Of a stretch of 6,001 nucleotides of DNA, positions 1 through 4,966 are shown piece after piece; position 1 is the stretch's first letter; each line of letters starts with the position of its first letter. The position numbers and the translations under genes are program-made. Origin of the DNA: JANNGZ01 sp031404155 (GTDB lineage Bacteria; Pseudomonadota; Gammaproteobacteria; Burkholderiales; Burkholderiaceae_C); contig JANNGZ010000355.1 in NCBI GenBank assembly GCA_031404155.1, forward strand, positions 1 to 6,001, read 5' to 3'. A model generated the notes under the pieces. It worked only from the letters and a program-made list of their open reading frames with translations. It did no database searches and had not been told where the DNA came from.

Positions 1-790
1 CGACAAACCCGCCGACCCGGCGTGGCACAGCTTCGACAAACACCGCGAGATGCTGCTGGAGTTCATCGAGCGGCTTGACCTGAAGAACATCCTGCTGGTC
101 TGCCAGGACTGGGGCGGTGTGCTCGGCCTCACGCTGCCCATGGGATGGACGGCCCCCGAGACGCCTTCGGCGTCGGCCCCCCAAGGGGGCGTTCCCGCCT
201 TGGGGCGGCCCGGCGGCGGTCGGACGGCCCCCGAGACGCCTTCGGCGTCGGCCCCCCAAGGGGGAGCTCCCGACTTGGGGCGGCCCGGCGGCGGGATGCC
301 CGAGCGCTTCACCCGCCTGCTGGTGATGAACACCGGCCTGGGCACCGGCACGGTGACCGAGGGCTTCCGCCAGTGGCGTGCCTACTCCAATGCGCAGCCC
401 GACCTGCCGGTGGGCAAGCTGTTCAAGCGCGGCAAGCCCGAGATGAGCGACGCCGAGGTCGCGGCCTACGACGCGCCGTTTCCCGACGCGAGCTACAAGG
501 CCGCGCTGCGTGCCTTTCCGAACATGGTGCCGGATGGTGAGGACGCGCCCGGCGCGCGCGTCAGCCGCGAGGCCGGCCGCTTCTGGAGCGAGCAGTGGCG
601 TGGCGCGAGTTTCATGGCCATCGGCATGGCCGACCCGGTGCTCGGGGAACAACCGATGCGCGCGCTGCACAAGCGCCTCCACAACTGCCCGCCACCGCTG
701 GAGCTGCCGGCGGCGGGCCACTTCGTGCCCGAGTGGGGCGCGCCGATCGCGGCCGCCGCGTTGGCCCACTTCGGCCTGGCCAAAGCATGA
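1..790 (+). CDS. Haloalkane dehalogenase-like alpha/beta hydrolase (HLD-I, DhlA type), 5' end outside window
   Basis: The reading frame is open from base 2, so the start lies upstream; about 85 N-terminal residues seem to be missing compared with Xanthobacter DhlA (310 aa). The nucleophile elbow reads QDWGG, with Asp at 107-109 and the halide-binding Trp at 110-112. A second candidate halide Trp lies in FRQWRA (374-376), the acid Asp in GMADPVLG (632-634) and the catalytic His in AGHFVPEWG (719-721). This Asp-His-Asp plus Trp-Trp pattern is known for the HLD-I subfamily, which hydrolyses carbon-halogen bonds to an alcohol and halide in the cytoplasm. Stretches such as YDAPFPDASYKA also follow DhlA closely. 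The odd part is a 50-residue insertion of two 25-residue repeats between LTLPM and PERF; without it the spacing matches DhlA. The stop overlaps the next start. The family is well supported; the substrate is unknown, and the insertion may affect folding. Confidence 0.88.
   Translation, partial: DKPADPAWHSFDKHREMLLEFIERLDLKNILLVCQDWGGVLGLTLPMGWTAPETPSASAPQGGVPALGRPGGGRTAPETPSASAPQGGAPDLGRPGGGMPERFTRLLVMNTGLGTGTVTEGFRQWRAYSNAQPDLPVGKLFKRGKPEMSDAEVAAYDAPFPDASYKAALRAFPNMVPDGEDAPGARVSREAGRFWSEQWRGASFMAIGMADPVLGEQPMRALHKRLHNCPPPLELPAAGHFVPEWGAPIAAAALAHFGLAKA
147..296 (+). repeat. Two tandem copies of a 75-bp hairpin-rich element inserted in frame in the dehalogenase gene
   Basis: Copy 1 is 147-221 and copy 2 is 222-296. 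They differ at three internal positions (190/265, 192/267, 198/273) plus the last two bases. Each unit holds two inverted repeats. The first is GACGCC-TTC-GGCGTC (160-174 and 235-249). The second is CCCCAAGG...CCTTGGGG (179-186 with 198-205), weakened by one pair in copy 2. The unit is 25 codons long, so the frame is kept and each copy reads as a Pro/Gly/Ala-rich peptide beginning TAPETPSASAPQGG. Taking out 150 bp leaves LPM-GM-PERF, the spacing expected from DhlA (LPM-AD-PSRF). The layout of C-runs and G-runs matches the intergenic element at 4795-4869. Confidence 0.9.
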
Positions 791-1221
791 CGCCAGACCT
801 CGACACCGTGCGCGGCTTCTTCGCGTCCGCACCGTTCATGGTGGACCTGGGCGTCGAGCCGGTTGCAGTGAGTGACGGCCACGTCACCACCGTGCTGGAG
901 CTCAAGCCGCGGCACCTGCAGCACACCGGCGTGGTGCATGCCGGCGTGATGGCCACGCTGGCCGACCACACGATGGGCGCCGCCGCGCAGACCCTGGTGC
1001 CCAGCGGGTTCTGGGTGCTCACCGCCGAGCTGAAGACCAGCATGCTGCGCGGTGCCAGGGGCGAGCGCCTGGTCTGCGAGGGCCGTGTCCTCAAACCCGG
1101 GCGCAGCTTGAGCTTCACCGAAGCCGAGGTGTTCGCCGAAATTGCTGGCCGGCGCACGCTGGTGATGAAAGCGTCGGCGACCATGGCCGTGGCCAACGCC
1201 AGCCGCGGCGCGAAAGGCTGA
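787..1221 (+). CDS. PaaI-family hotdog-fold acyl-CoA thioesterase (first of two)
   Basis: This 144-residue protein is the usual size for a single hotdog domain that works as a dimer or tetramer and hydrolyses acyl-CoA thioesters. The helix signature is VVHAGVMATLADHTMG: His51, then Ala-Gly where most PaaI proteins have Gly-Gly, and Asp60 in the position of the catalytic acidic residue. Gln45 lies just before, in RHLQHTGVVH. The N-terminal FMVDLGVE and the C-terminal strands (ELKTSMLRGARGERLVCEGRVLKPGRSL) follow the family. The ATG at 787 overlaps the dehalogenase stop as ATGA, and no strong Shine-Dalgarno precedes it, so translation is probably coupled to the upstream gene. The stop is 7 bp before the acyl-CoA dehydrogenase, suggesting that its substrate is an acyl-CoA of the same pathway. 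The family is firm; substrate chain length or aromatic preference cannot be told. Confidence 0.9.
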   Translation: MTPDLDTVRGFFASAPFMVDLGVEPVAVSDGHVTTVLELKPRHLQHTGVVHAGVMATLADHTMGAAAQTLVPSGFWVLTAELKTSMLRGARGERLVCEGRVLKPGRSLSFTEAEVFAEIAGRRTLVMKASATMAVANASRGAKG

Positions 1222-1228
1222 ACCGACC

Positions 1229-3154
1229 ATGCGAGCCACCCTCGACTTCCTGCTGCGCGACTGGCTGCGTGTGGACACGCTGCTTCAACACCCGCGTTTT
1301 GCCGACCACTCGCTGGAAACCTTCGCCTCGGTGCTCGACACCTGCGAGCGCATCGCGGCGGAAAAGTTTGCGCCCTTCAACCGCCTGGCCGATGTGCAGG
1401 AGCCGCATGTCGACGGCGAGCGGGTGGTCCTGCCGCAGGCCACGCATGACGCCGCGCTGGCCTACGCCGCCAGCGGCATGCTCAGCGCCAGCCAGCCGTA
1501 CGAGGTGGGCGGCATGCAGTTGCCCTGCGTGATCGAGATGGCGGCCAACGCGTTTTTCAGCAAGGCCAGCGTGGCGATCGGCGGCTACGCGATGTTGACC
1601 TCGGGCAACGCCAGCCTGCTGATGGCGCATGGCACGCCGATGCAGCGCGAGGTGTTTGCCAAGAATCAGTTCGCGGGCCGCTGGTTCGGCACCATGTGCC
1701 TTAGCGAGCCGCAAGCGGGTTCGTCGCTGTCCGATGTGGCCACACGCGCCACGCCCGACGGTGCCGGCTTCGCGGCCGACCCGCTCGGCCCGCGTTACCG
1801 GCTCAAGGGCCACAAGATGTGGATCTCGGCCGGCGAGCATGAGATCACCGAGAACATCATCCACCTGGTGCTGGCCAAGATTCCCGGCGAGGACGGCAAG
1901 CCGCTGCCCGGCACCAAGGGAATCTCCTTGTTCATCGTGCCGAAGAAGCTGGTGAACCCGCGCGGCGAACTCACCGGCGAGCGCAACGACGTGGCGCTTG
2001 CCGGCTTGAACCACAAGCTCGGTTACCGCGGCACCACGAACACGCTGCTCAACCTGGGCGAGGGCAAGTTCAGGCCATATGGTGCACCGGGCGGTGGACT
2101 GGACGGCGCCGGGTCCGGCGGTGGCTTGGACGGCGCCGGGTCCGGCGCCGTGGGCTACCTGGTCGGCCAACCGGGCCAGGGCCTGCGCTGCATGTTCCAC
2201 ATGATGAACGAGGCGCGTATCGGCGTGGGCCTCGGCGCGGTGATGCTCGGCTATGCGGGCTACGAGGCGAGCCTGGCCTACGCGCGTGACCGGCCCCAGG
2301 GAAGGCCGATCACCGGCGGCGGCAAGGACGCAAGCAAGCCGCAGGTGCCGATCGTCGAACATGCCGATGTGAAGCGCATGCTGCTGGCGCAGAAGTCGTA
2401 TGTCGAAGGCGGCCTCGCGCTCGAGCTCTACTGCGCGCGGCTGGTCGACACGCTGCACACCGGCGGCACTGAAAACTCGGCCAGTGCGCGCGAAGCCGGC
2501 CTGCTGCTCGAGGTGCTGACCCCGATCGCCAAGAGCTGGCCGAGCGAGTGGTGCCTGGAAGCCAACTCGCTGGCCATCCAGGTTCATGGCGGTTATGGCT
2601 ACACCCGCGACTTCCCGGTGGAGCAGTACTGGCGCGACCAGCGCCTGAACATGATCCACGAAGGCACCCATGGCATCCAGGCGCTGGACCTGCTCGGGCG
2701 CAAGGTGGTGATGGACGGCGGCGCCGGTTTGGGTCTGCTCGCCACGCGCATCGGCGAAACGATTGAACGTGCCGGGCAAGCCGCCGGCCTGGCCGAGCCG
2801 GCGAACGCACTCGCCGCGGCTTTGCAGCAACTGAGGTCCGCCACCACGGCCGCCTGGGCCACCGGTGTGCCCGAAGAAGCGCTGGCCAACGCTACGCCCT
2901 ACCTGCAAGCCTTCGGCCATGTGGTGCTGGCGTGGCTGTGGCTCGACGTGGCGCTGGCCGCGCAAGCCACGCAGCAGGCCACGAAGCAGGCCAGCGAACC
3001 GATGAGCGATCCGATGAGCGATCCGATGAGGGCGGGCAAGCTCGCTGCGATGCGCTACTTTTTCGACTACGAACTTCCAAAGATCGACGCCTGGCTCAAG
3101 CCGGTGGCCGCGCGCAACCCGCTGCCGCGCGAGATGCGCGACGAATGGTTCTAA
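1229..3154 (+). CDS. Acyl-CoA dehydrogenase, long DmdC-like class with C-terminal extension
   Basis: This 641-residue protein is an FAD flavoenzyme that should introduce an alpha-beta double bond into an acyl-CoA and pass electrons to ETF. Seen in order are the N-terminal helical domain (to about residue 150), the beta-domain signature MCLSEPQAGSSLSDVATRA from residue 156, MWISAGEHEI, the helical-domain motif FHMMNEARIGVGLGA, VHGGYGYTRDFPVEQYWRD, and IHEGTHGIQALDLLGRK with Glu478 at the usual catalytic-base position. A further helical C-terminal domain follows, as in the class that includes 3-methylmercaptopropionyl-CoA dehydrogenase DmdC. Relatives are typically near 590-600 residues. The excess fits two repeat-derived segments: 18 residues just before AVGYLVG and a Gln/Met-rich linker near residues 580-600. 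The start is 7 bp after the thioesterase stop, with only a weak AAAGG upstream. The true acyl substrate, including a methylmercaptopropionyl-CoA role, is not determinable here. Confidence 0.93.
   Translation: MRATLDFLLRDWLRVDTLLQHPRFADHSLETFASVLDTCERIAAEKFAPFNRLADVQEPHVDGERVVLPQATHDAALAYAASGMLSASQPYEVGGMQLPCVIEMAANAFFSKASVAIGGYAMLTSGNASLLMAHGTPMQREVFAKNQFAGRWFGTMCLSEPQAGSSLSDVATRATPDGAGFAADPLGPRYRLKGHKMWISAGEHEITENIIHLVLAKIPGEDGKPLPGTKGISLFIVPKKLVNPRGELTGERNDVALAGLNHKLGYRGTTNTLLNLGEGKFRPYGAPGGGLDGAGSGGGLDGAGSGAVGYLVGQPGQGLRCMFHMMNEARIGVGLGAVMLGYAGYEASLAYARDRPQGRPITGGGKDASKPQVPIVEHADVKRMLLAQKSYVEGGLALELYCARLVDTLHTGGTENSASAREAGLLLEVLTPIAKSWPSEWCLEANSLAIQVHGGYGYTRDFPVEQYWRDQRLNMIHEGTHGIQALDLLGRKVVMDGGAGLGLLATRIGETIERAGQAAGLAEPANALAAALQQLRSATTAAWATGVPEEALANATPYLQAFGHVVLAWLWLDVALAAQATQQATKQASEPMSDPMSDPMRAGKLAAMRYFFDYELPKIDAWLKPVAARNPLPREMRDEWF
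2090..2143 (+). repeat. In-frame tandem 27-bp repeat (2 copies) in the acyl-CoA dehydrogenase
   Basis: Copies at 2090-2116 and 2117-2143 differ at two adjacent positions (2098/2125 and 2099/2126). Each encodes GGGLDGAGS. The unit is partly palindromic; at its end, 2132-2149 forms GGCGCCGG-GT-CCGGCGCC, an 8-bp perfect inverted repeat with a 2-base centre. Removing the 54 bp leaves APG-GAVGYLVG, which is how family members run into the conserved GYLVG strand, so the repeat looks like a loop insertion. Confidence 0.9.
2966..3031 (+). repeat. Degenerate 12-bp-period tandem repeat near the C-terminus of the acyl-CoA dehydrogenase
   Basis: The codons repeat every 12 bp and read as tetrapeptides ATQQ, ATKQ, ASEP, MSDP, MSDP, MR. 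The unit CCGATGAGCGAT is exact at 2999-3010 and 3011-3022 and partial from 3023. It forms a polar linker between the helix ending WLDVALAAQ and the conserved stretch beginning AGKLAAMRYFFDYELP, where relatives vary in length. Confidence 0.8.
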
Positions 3155-3199
3155 ATGCGTGTTCTAAATGCGGGTTCTGATCGCGCGTTCTGAGCACGA
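3148..3199 (+). repeat. Four 13-bp tandem units spanning the acyl-CoA dehydrogenase stop codon
   Basis: Units begin at 3148, 3161, 3174 and 3187. The first two share GTTCTAAATGCG exactly; the third and fourth are diverged (GTTCTGATCGCGC, GTTCTGAGCACGA). The first unit contains the TAA stop of the dehydrogenase (3152-3154). Because 13 is not a multiple of three, the stop triplet of each unit (TAA, TAA, TGA, TGA at 3152, 3165, 3178, 3191) moves through all three frames. Confidence 0.8.
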
Positions 3200-3213
3200 T
3201 TGCAACGCCTGAC

Positions 3214-3249
3214 GCGATGCCCGAAGCGATGCCCAACGCCATGACCAAC
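3214..3249 (+). repeat. Three 12-bp units carrying successive in-frame ATG codons
   Basis: Units GCGATGCCCGAA, GCGATGCCCAAC and GCCATGACCAAC begin at 3214, 3226 and 3238. They give three in-frame ATG codons (3217, 3229, 3241) at the start of the small membrane gene, reading MPEA-MPNA-MTNA. None has a strong Shine-Dalgarno, so the repeat makes the start ambiguous. Confidence 0.75.
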
Positions 3250-3426
3250 GCCACGCTGGAAAAGCTGATCTGGGCGCTGATCTTCGGCGGCTTGATCGTG
3301 TTGAGCGTCGGCGTATTTGTCGAGCGCCAGAACCTGCCGCTCGGCTGGCTGATGGTGCTGGCGGGCGCGGCCATCGCCGCCGCTGGCGCGGTGCTGGTGT
3401 TCGTGCGCTCGCGCCGGCCCGATTGA
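3217..3426 (+). CDS. Small two-helix membrane protein of unknown function
   Basis: The ORF encodes 69 residues from the first ATG, or 65 or 61 from the ATGs at 3229 and 3241. The conserved-looking part begins TNATLEKLIW, so 3241 is a plausible true start. Two hydrophobic segments are visible, about residues 17-35 (LIWALIFGGLIVLSVGVFV) and 41-63, joined by a short ERQN loop and ending in RSRRPD. The positive C-terminus predicts an inner-membrane hairpin with both ends in the cytoplasm. No signal peptide cleavage site, cysteine or enzyme motif is seen. It lies 62 bp after the acyl-CoA dehydrogenase on the same strand and may be co-transcribed. I do not recognise a characterised family. The hydrophobic pattern and the clean stop make a real gene likely, but a function cannot be given. 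Confidence 0.7.
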   Translation: MPEAMPNAMTNATLEKLIWALIFGGLIVLSVGVFVERQNLPLGWLMVLAGAAIAAAGAVLVFVRSRRPD

Positions 3427-3479
3427 CGAACCTCGACCACCCCAACCGAACCCCACCCGACCCACCGAAGGAGAAACAC
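3427..3479 (+). other. C-rich, G-poor leader ahead of the upstream ORF and SDR gene
   Basis: From 3427 to 3467 the + strand has 24 C and only 5 G in 41 bases, with ACCCC and ACCC blocks, then the Shine-Dalgarno AAGGAG at 3468-3473. Unstructured C-rich RNA of this kind is where Rho can load, so this could be a rut-like site separating the membrane gene from the SDR gene. That is inference only. I see no convincing -35/-10 promoter. Confidence 0.35.
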
Positions 3480-3542
3480 ATGAGCACGCACCGCCGCCCG
3501 AAGGGCGAATTCACCGCAGTACGTAGTACGGAGGTTTCCTGA
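3480..3542 (+). CDS. 20-codon upstream ORF, candidate leader peptide of the SDR gene
   Basis: An ATG at 3480 sits 6 bp after a strong AAGGAG (3468-3473), a better ribosome site than most genes here have. The 20-residue product is hydrophilic and basic at its N-terminus (MSTHRRPKGEF...) and has no membrane segment. Its TGA stop (3540-3542) overlaps the SDR ATG (3542-3544) as TGATG, so ribosomes finishing it would be delivered to the SDR start; it is in a different frame and cannot be an N-terminal extension. A small hairpin (CGCCC-GAA-GGGCG, 3495-3507) and a GTAC-GTA-GTAC palindrome (3519-3529) lie within it. It is likely translated and may regulate or couple SDR expression. Chance occurrence cannot be ruled out from one genome. 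Confidence 0.55.
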   Translation: MSTHRRPKGEFTAVRSTEVS

Positions 3543-3544
3543 TG
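3530..3544 (+). promoter_or_regulatory. Ribosome binding site and TGATG stop/start overlap of the SDR gene
   Basis: GGAGG at 3530-3534 lies 7 bp before the ATG at 3542. It sits inside the upstream ORF and directly after the GTAC-GTA-GTAC palindrome, and the upstream ORF stop shares its last base with the SDR start. This arrangement permits translational coupling and fixes the SDR start. Confidence 0.7.
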
Positions 3545-4333
3545 AGCACCCCGATCCAGAAACTCTTCGACCTCACCGGCAAGACCGCGCTCGTCACCGG
3601 CGGCTCGCGCGGCCTGGGCTTGCAGATTGCCGAATCGCTCGGTGAAGCCGGCGCGAAGATCATGCTCAGCTCGCGCAAGGCCGGCGACCTCGAAGAGGCC
3701 GCGGCGCACCTTCAAGCCAAAGGCATCGACACGCGCTGGATTGCCGCCGACGCGAGCGTGCCGGAAGAGGCGCGGCGCGTGGTGGCCGAGACCATGGAGC
3801 GCATGGGCCAGATCGACATTCTGGTCAACAACGCCGGCGCCACCTGGGGCGCGCCCACCGAAGACCACCCGCTCGAAGCCTGGGACAAGGTGATGAACCT
3901 GAACATCCGCAGCCTCTTCGTCTTCTCGCAGGCGGTGGGCAGGGCCAGCATGATCCCGCGCAAGCAGGGCCGCATCATCAACGTGGCTTCGATCGCCGGC
4001 CTCTCGGGCTCGGCCGGCGTCAAGTTCATCTCCTACGGCACCAGCAAGGGCGCGGTGGTGAACTTCACCCGCACGCTGGCCGGCGAGTGGGGCCCCTACG
4101 GCATCACGGTGAATGCACTCGCGCCGGGCTTCTTCCCGAGCAAGATGACCAAGGGCATCCTGGCCGAACTCGGCGTCGACAAACTCGCCGCCGCCGCACC
4201 GCTGCGGCGCATCGGCGACGACGACGACCTGAAGGGCGCCGCGCTGCTCTTCGCGTCGGCCGCGGGCAAGCACATCACCGGGCAGATCATTGCGGTGGAC
4301 GGCGGCGTGAGCTGCGTGCACAGCGGAGGCTGA
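3542..4333 (+). CDS. Classical short-chain dehydrogenase/reductase (SDR)
   Basis: This 263-residue protein has the length and motif order of a classical Rossmann-fold SDR. The cofactor loop TGGSRGLG is at residues 19-26 and NNAG at 96-99. The tetrad is Asn121 (MNLNI), Ser150 (INVASIAG), Tyr165 and Lys169 (SYGTSKGA). A PGFFPSKM segment follows, and the C-terminus carries the usual ITGQIIAVDGG. SSR after the second strand (Ser43-Ser44-Arg45) suggests NADP(H) preference. It should interconvert an alcohol and a ketone in the cytoplasm. Its place between an acyl-CoA dehydrogenase and thioesterases fits a 3-hydroxyacyl or related secondary alcohol step, though relatives of this type are also annotated as gluconate 5-dehydrogenase-like. 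The start has a good GGAGG and overlaps the upstream ORF stop. Its last codons contain the Shine-Dalgarno of the following thioesterase. Family certain, substrate not. Confidence 0.93.
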   Translation: MSTPIQKLFDLTGKTALVTGGSRGLGLQIAESLGEAGAKIMLSSRKAGDLEEAAAHLQAKGIDTRWIAADASVPEEARRVVAETMERMGQIDILVNNAGATWGAPTEDHPLEAWDKVMNLNIRSLFVFSQAVGRASMIPRKQGRIINVASIAGLSGSAGVKFISYGTSKGAVVNFTRTLAGEWGPYGITVNALAPGFFPSKMTKGILAELGVDKLAAAAPLRRIGDDDDLKGAALLFASAAGKHITGQIIAVDGGVSCVHSGG

Positions 4334-4341
4334 GTTCGGTG
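4325..4341 (+). promoter_or_regulatory. Ribosome binding site fixing a GTG start for the second thioesterase
   Basis: GGAGG at 4325-4329, inside the last SDR codons, lies 9 bp before GTG at 4339-4341. The next in-frame ATG (4489, in the middle of the HGGVTM motif) would remove the catalytic region, so GTG at 4339 is the sensible start. Confidence 0.7.
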
Positions 4342-4785
4342 GCGGCGAAGAACTTTCATATCCACATCCCGTTTGTCGAGCATCTCGGTTTCGAGCTGAC
4401 CAGGTTCGAAGCCGGCGAGGCGGAGATCGTGCTCGACCTGCGCGAAGAGCTCACCAACTCTTGGGGCGTTATCCACGGCGGCGTGACCATGACCCTGCTG
4501 GACGTGGCGATGGCGCATGCCGCGCGCGCACCGAGTGCTCCCGGCGCCAGCGCGCAGCCGGGTGTCGTCACGGTGGAGATGAAAACGACCTTCATGCGCC
4601 CCGGCCTCGGCCGCCTGCGTGCGGTAGGCAAGCTGCTGCACCGCACCTCGACGATGGCCTTCTGCGAGGGTTCGATCTTCGACGGCGACGGCCAGATCGC
4701 CGCGCATGCCACCGGCACCTTCAAGTACCTGAAGGGCTTGTCGGTCGGCGGCAAGAAGATTCAGCGGCTCGATGCGTCGGACTGA
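4339..4785 (+). CDS. PaaI-family hotdog-fold acyl-CoA thioesterase (second of two)
   Basis: Starting from GTG at 4339, 5 bp after the SDR stop, the protein has 148 residues, a normal single hotdog domain. The signature NSWGVIHGGVTMTLLDVAM gives Asn40, His46-Gly47-Gly48 and Asp55, the canonical PaaI-type arrangement. The strands VVTVEMKTTFMRPGLGRLRA and FCEGSIFDGDGQIAAHATGTFKYL complete the fold. It should hydrolyse an acyl-CoA to the free acid and CoA in the cytoplasm. It differs clearly from the thioesterase at 787-1221, which has HAG and a shorter C-terminus, so the two are paralogues of long standing and not a recent duplication. Coupling to the SDR gene is likely. A C-terminal tail rich in Lys/Gly (VGGKKIQRLDASD) extends past the fold. 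The substrate is unknown. Confidence 0.9.
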   Translation: MAAKNFHIHIPFVEHLGFELTRFEAGEAEIVLDLREELTNSWGVIHGGVTMTLLDVAMAHAARAPSAPGASAQPGVVTVEMKTTFMRPGLGRLRAVGKLLHRTSTMAFCEGSIFDGDGQIAAHATGTFKYLKGLSVGGKKIQRLDASD

Positions 4786-4794
4786 ATATGACCG

Positions 4795-4869
4795 CCCCCA
4801 GCTCGCTCCGCTCGCGGCCCCCGAGGGGCGCTCAGTCGTCTTGGGAACGGCCCTGCGCCGACTGAGCGC
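4795..4869 (+). repeat. Intergenic palindromic element related to the repeat inside the dehalogenase
   Basis: It begins 9 bp after the thioesterase stop. It contains GCCCC-CGA-GGGGC (4817-4829) and a perfect 11-bp inverted repeat GCGCTCAGTCG/CGACTGAGCGC (4828-4838 with 4859-4869) around a 20-base loop. Landmarks match the 75-bp dehalogenase unit. CCCCC to the second C-run is 23 bp here and 24 there, the second C-run to CTTGGG is 22 bp in both, and CTTGGG to CGGCCC is 8 bp here and 7 there. The hairpins might also act as a transcription barrier, but no T-tract follows, so a standard intrinsic terminator is not supported. Confidence 0.7.
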
Positions 4870-4966
4870 GGCCATCCAGGCCATCACCCAGACCCCACCC
4901 AACCCCGCGCACGACACCGCCCTCCCACCCGTTCCGAACCGTGCGACGCACGCTGAAAGCACTCCC
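4870..4966 (+). other. C-rich leader before the CurA-like gene
   Basis: Between 4881 and 4930 there are 32 C and 5 G in 50 bases. As at 3427-3467 this is a C>G stretch that could let Rho load on the transcript. I found no convincing promoter, riboswitch or strong Shine-Dalgarno before the ATG at 4967; GAAAG about 8 bp upstream is the best candidate. Confidence 0.3.

Noticed and set aside
147..296. CRISPR array or insertion-sequence end
   Set aside because: The two units are directly adjacent with no spacers, lie in an open coding frame, and have no transposase nearby. A tandem palindromic repeat explains them better.
142..298. GGGATG on both sides of the dehalogenase repeat as a target-site duplication
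   Set aside because: GGGATG occurs at 142-147 and 293-298, but the two are 151 bp apart. Collapse between them would shift the frame, so they do not mark a simple insertion boundary.
1115..2965. Long open frame on the minus strand (616 codons) opposite the acyl-CoA dehydrogenase
   Set aside because: It mirrors a clearly coding + strand gene in GC-rich DNA, where the antisense frame lacks stops by composition. Its translation is His/Arg/Gly/Gln-rich and shows no family motif.
3164..4321. Long open frame on the minus strand opposite the SDR gene
   Set aside because: Its translation is low in recognisable motifs and it runs across several real + strand gene boundaries; a compositional shadow.
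4817..4869. Rho-independent terminator after the second thioesterase
   Set aside because: The hairpins are GC-rich but are followed by GCGGCCATCC rather than a T-tract, so a standard intrinsic terminator is not supported.
4772..4966. N-terminal extension of the CurA-like reductase
   Set aside because: The frame is open from 4772, but it overlaps the thioesterase end and then translates the palindromic element and the C-rich tract. The family N-terminus (MSTAINRQIVLHSRP) starts at 4967.
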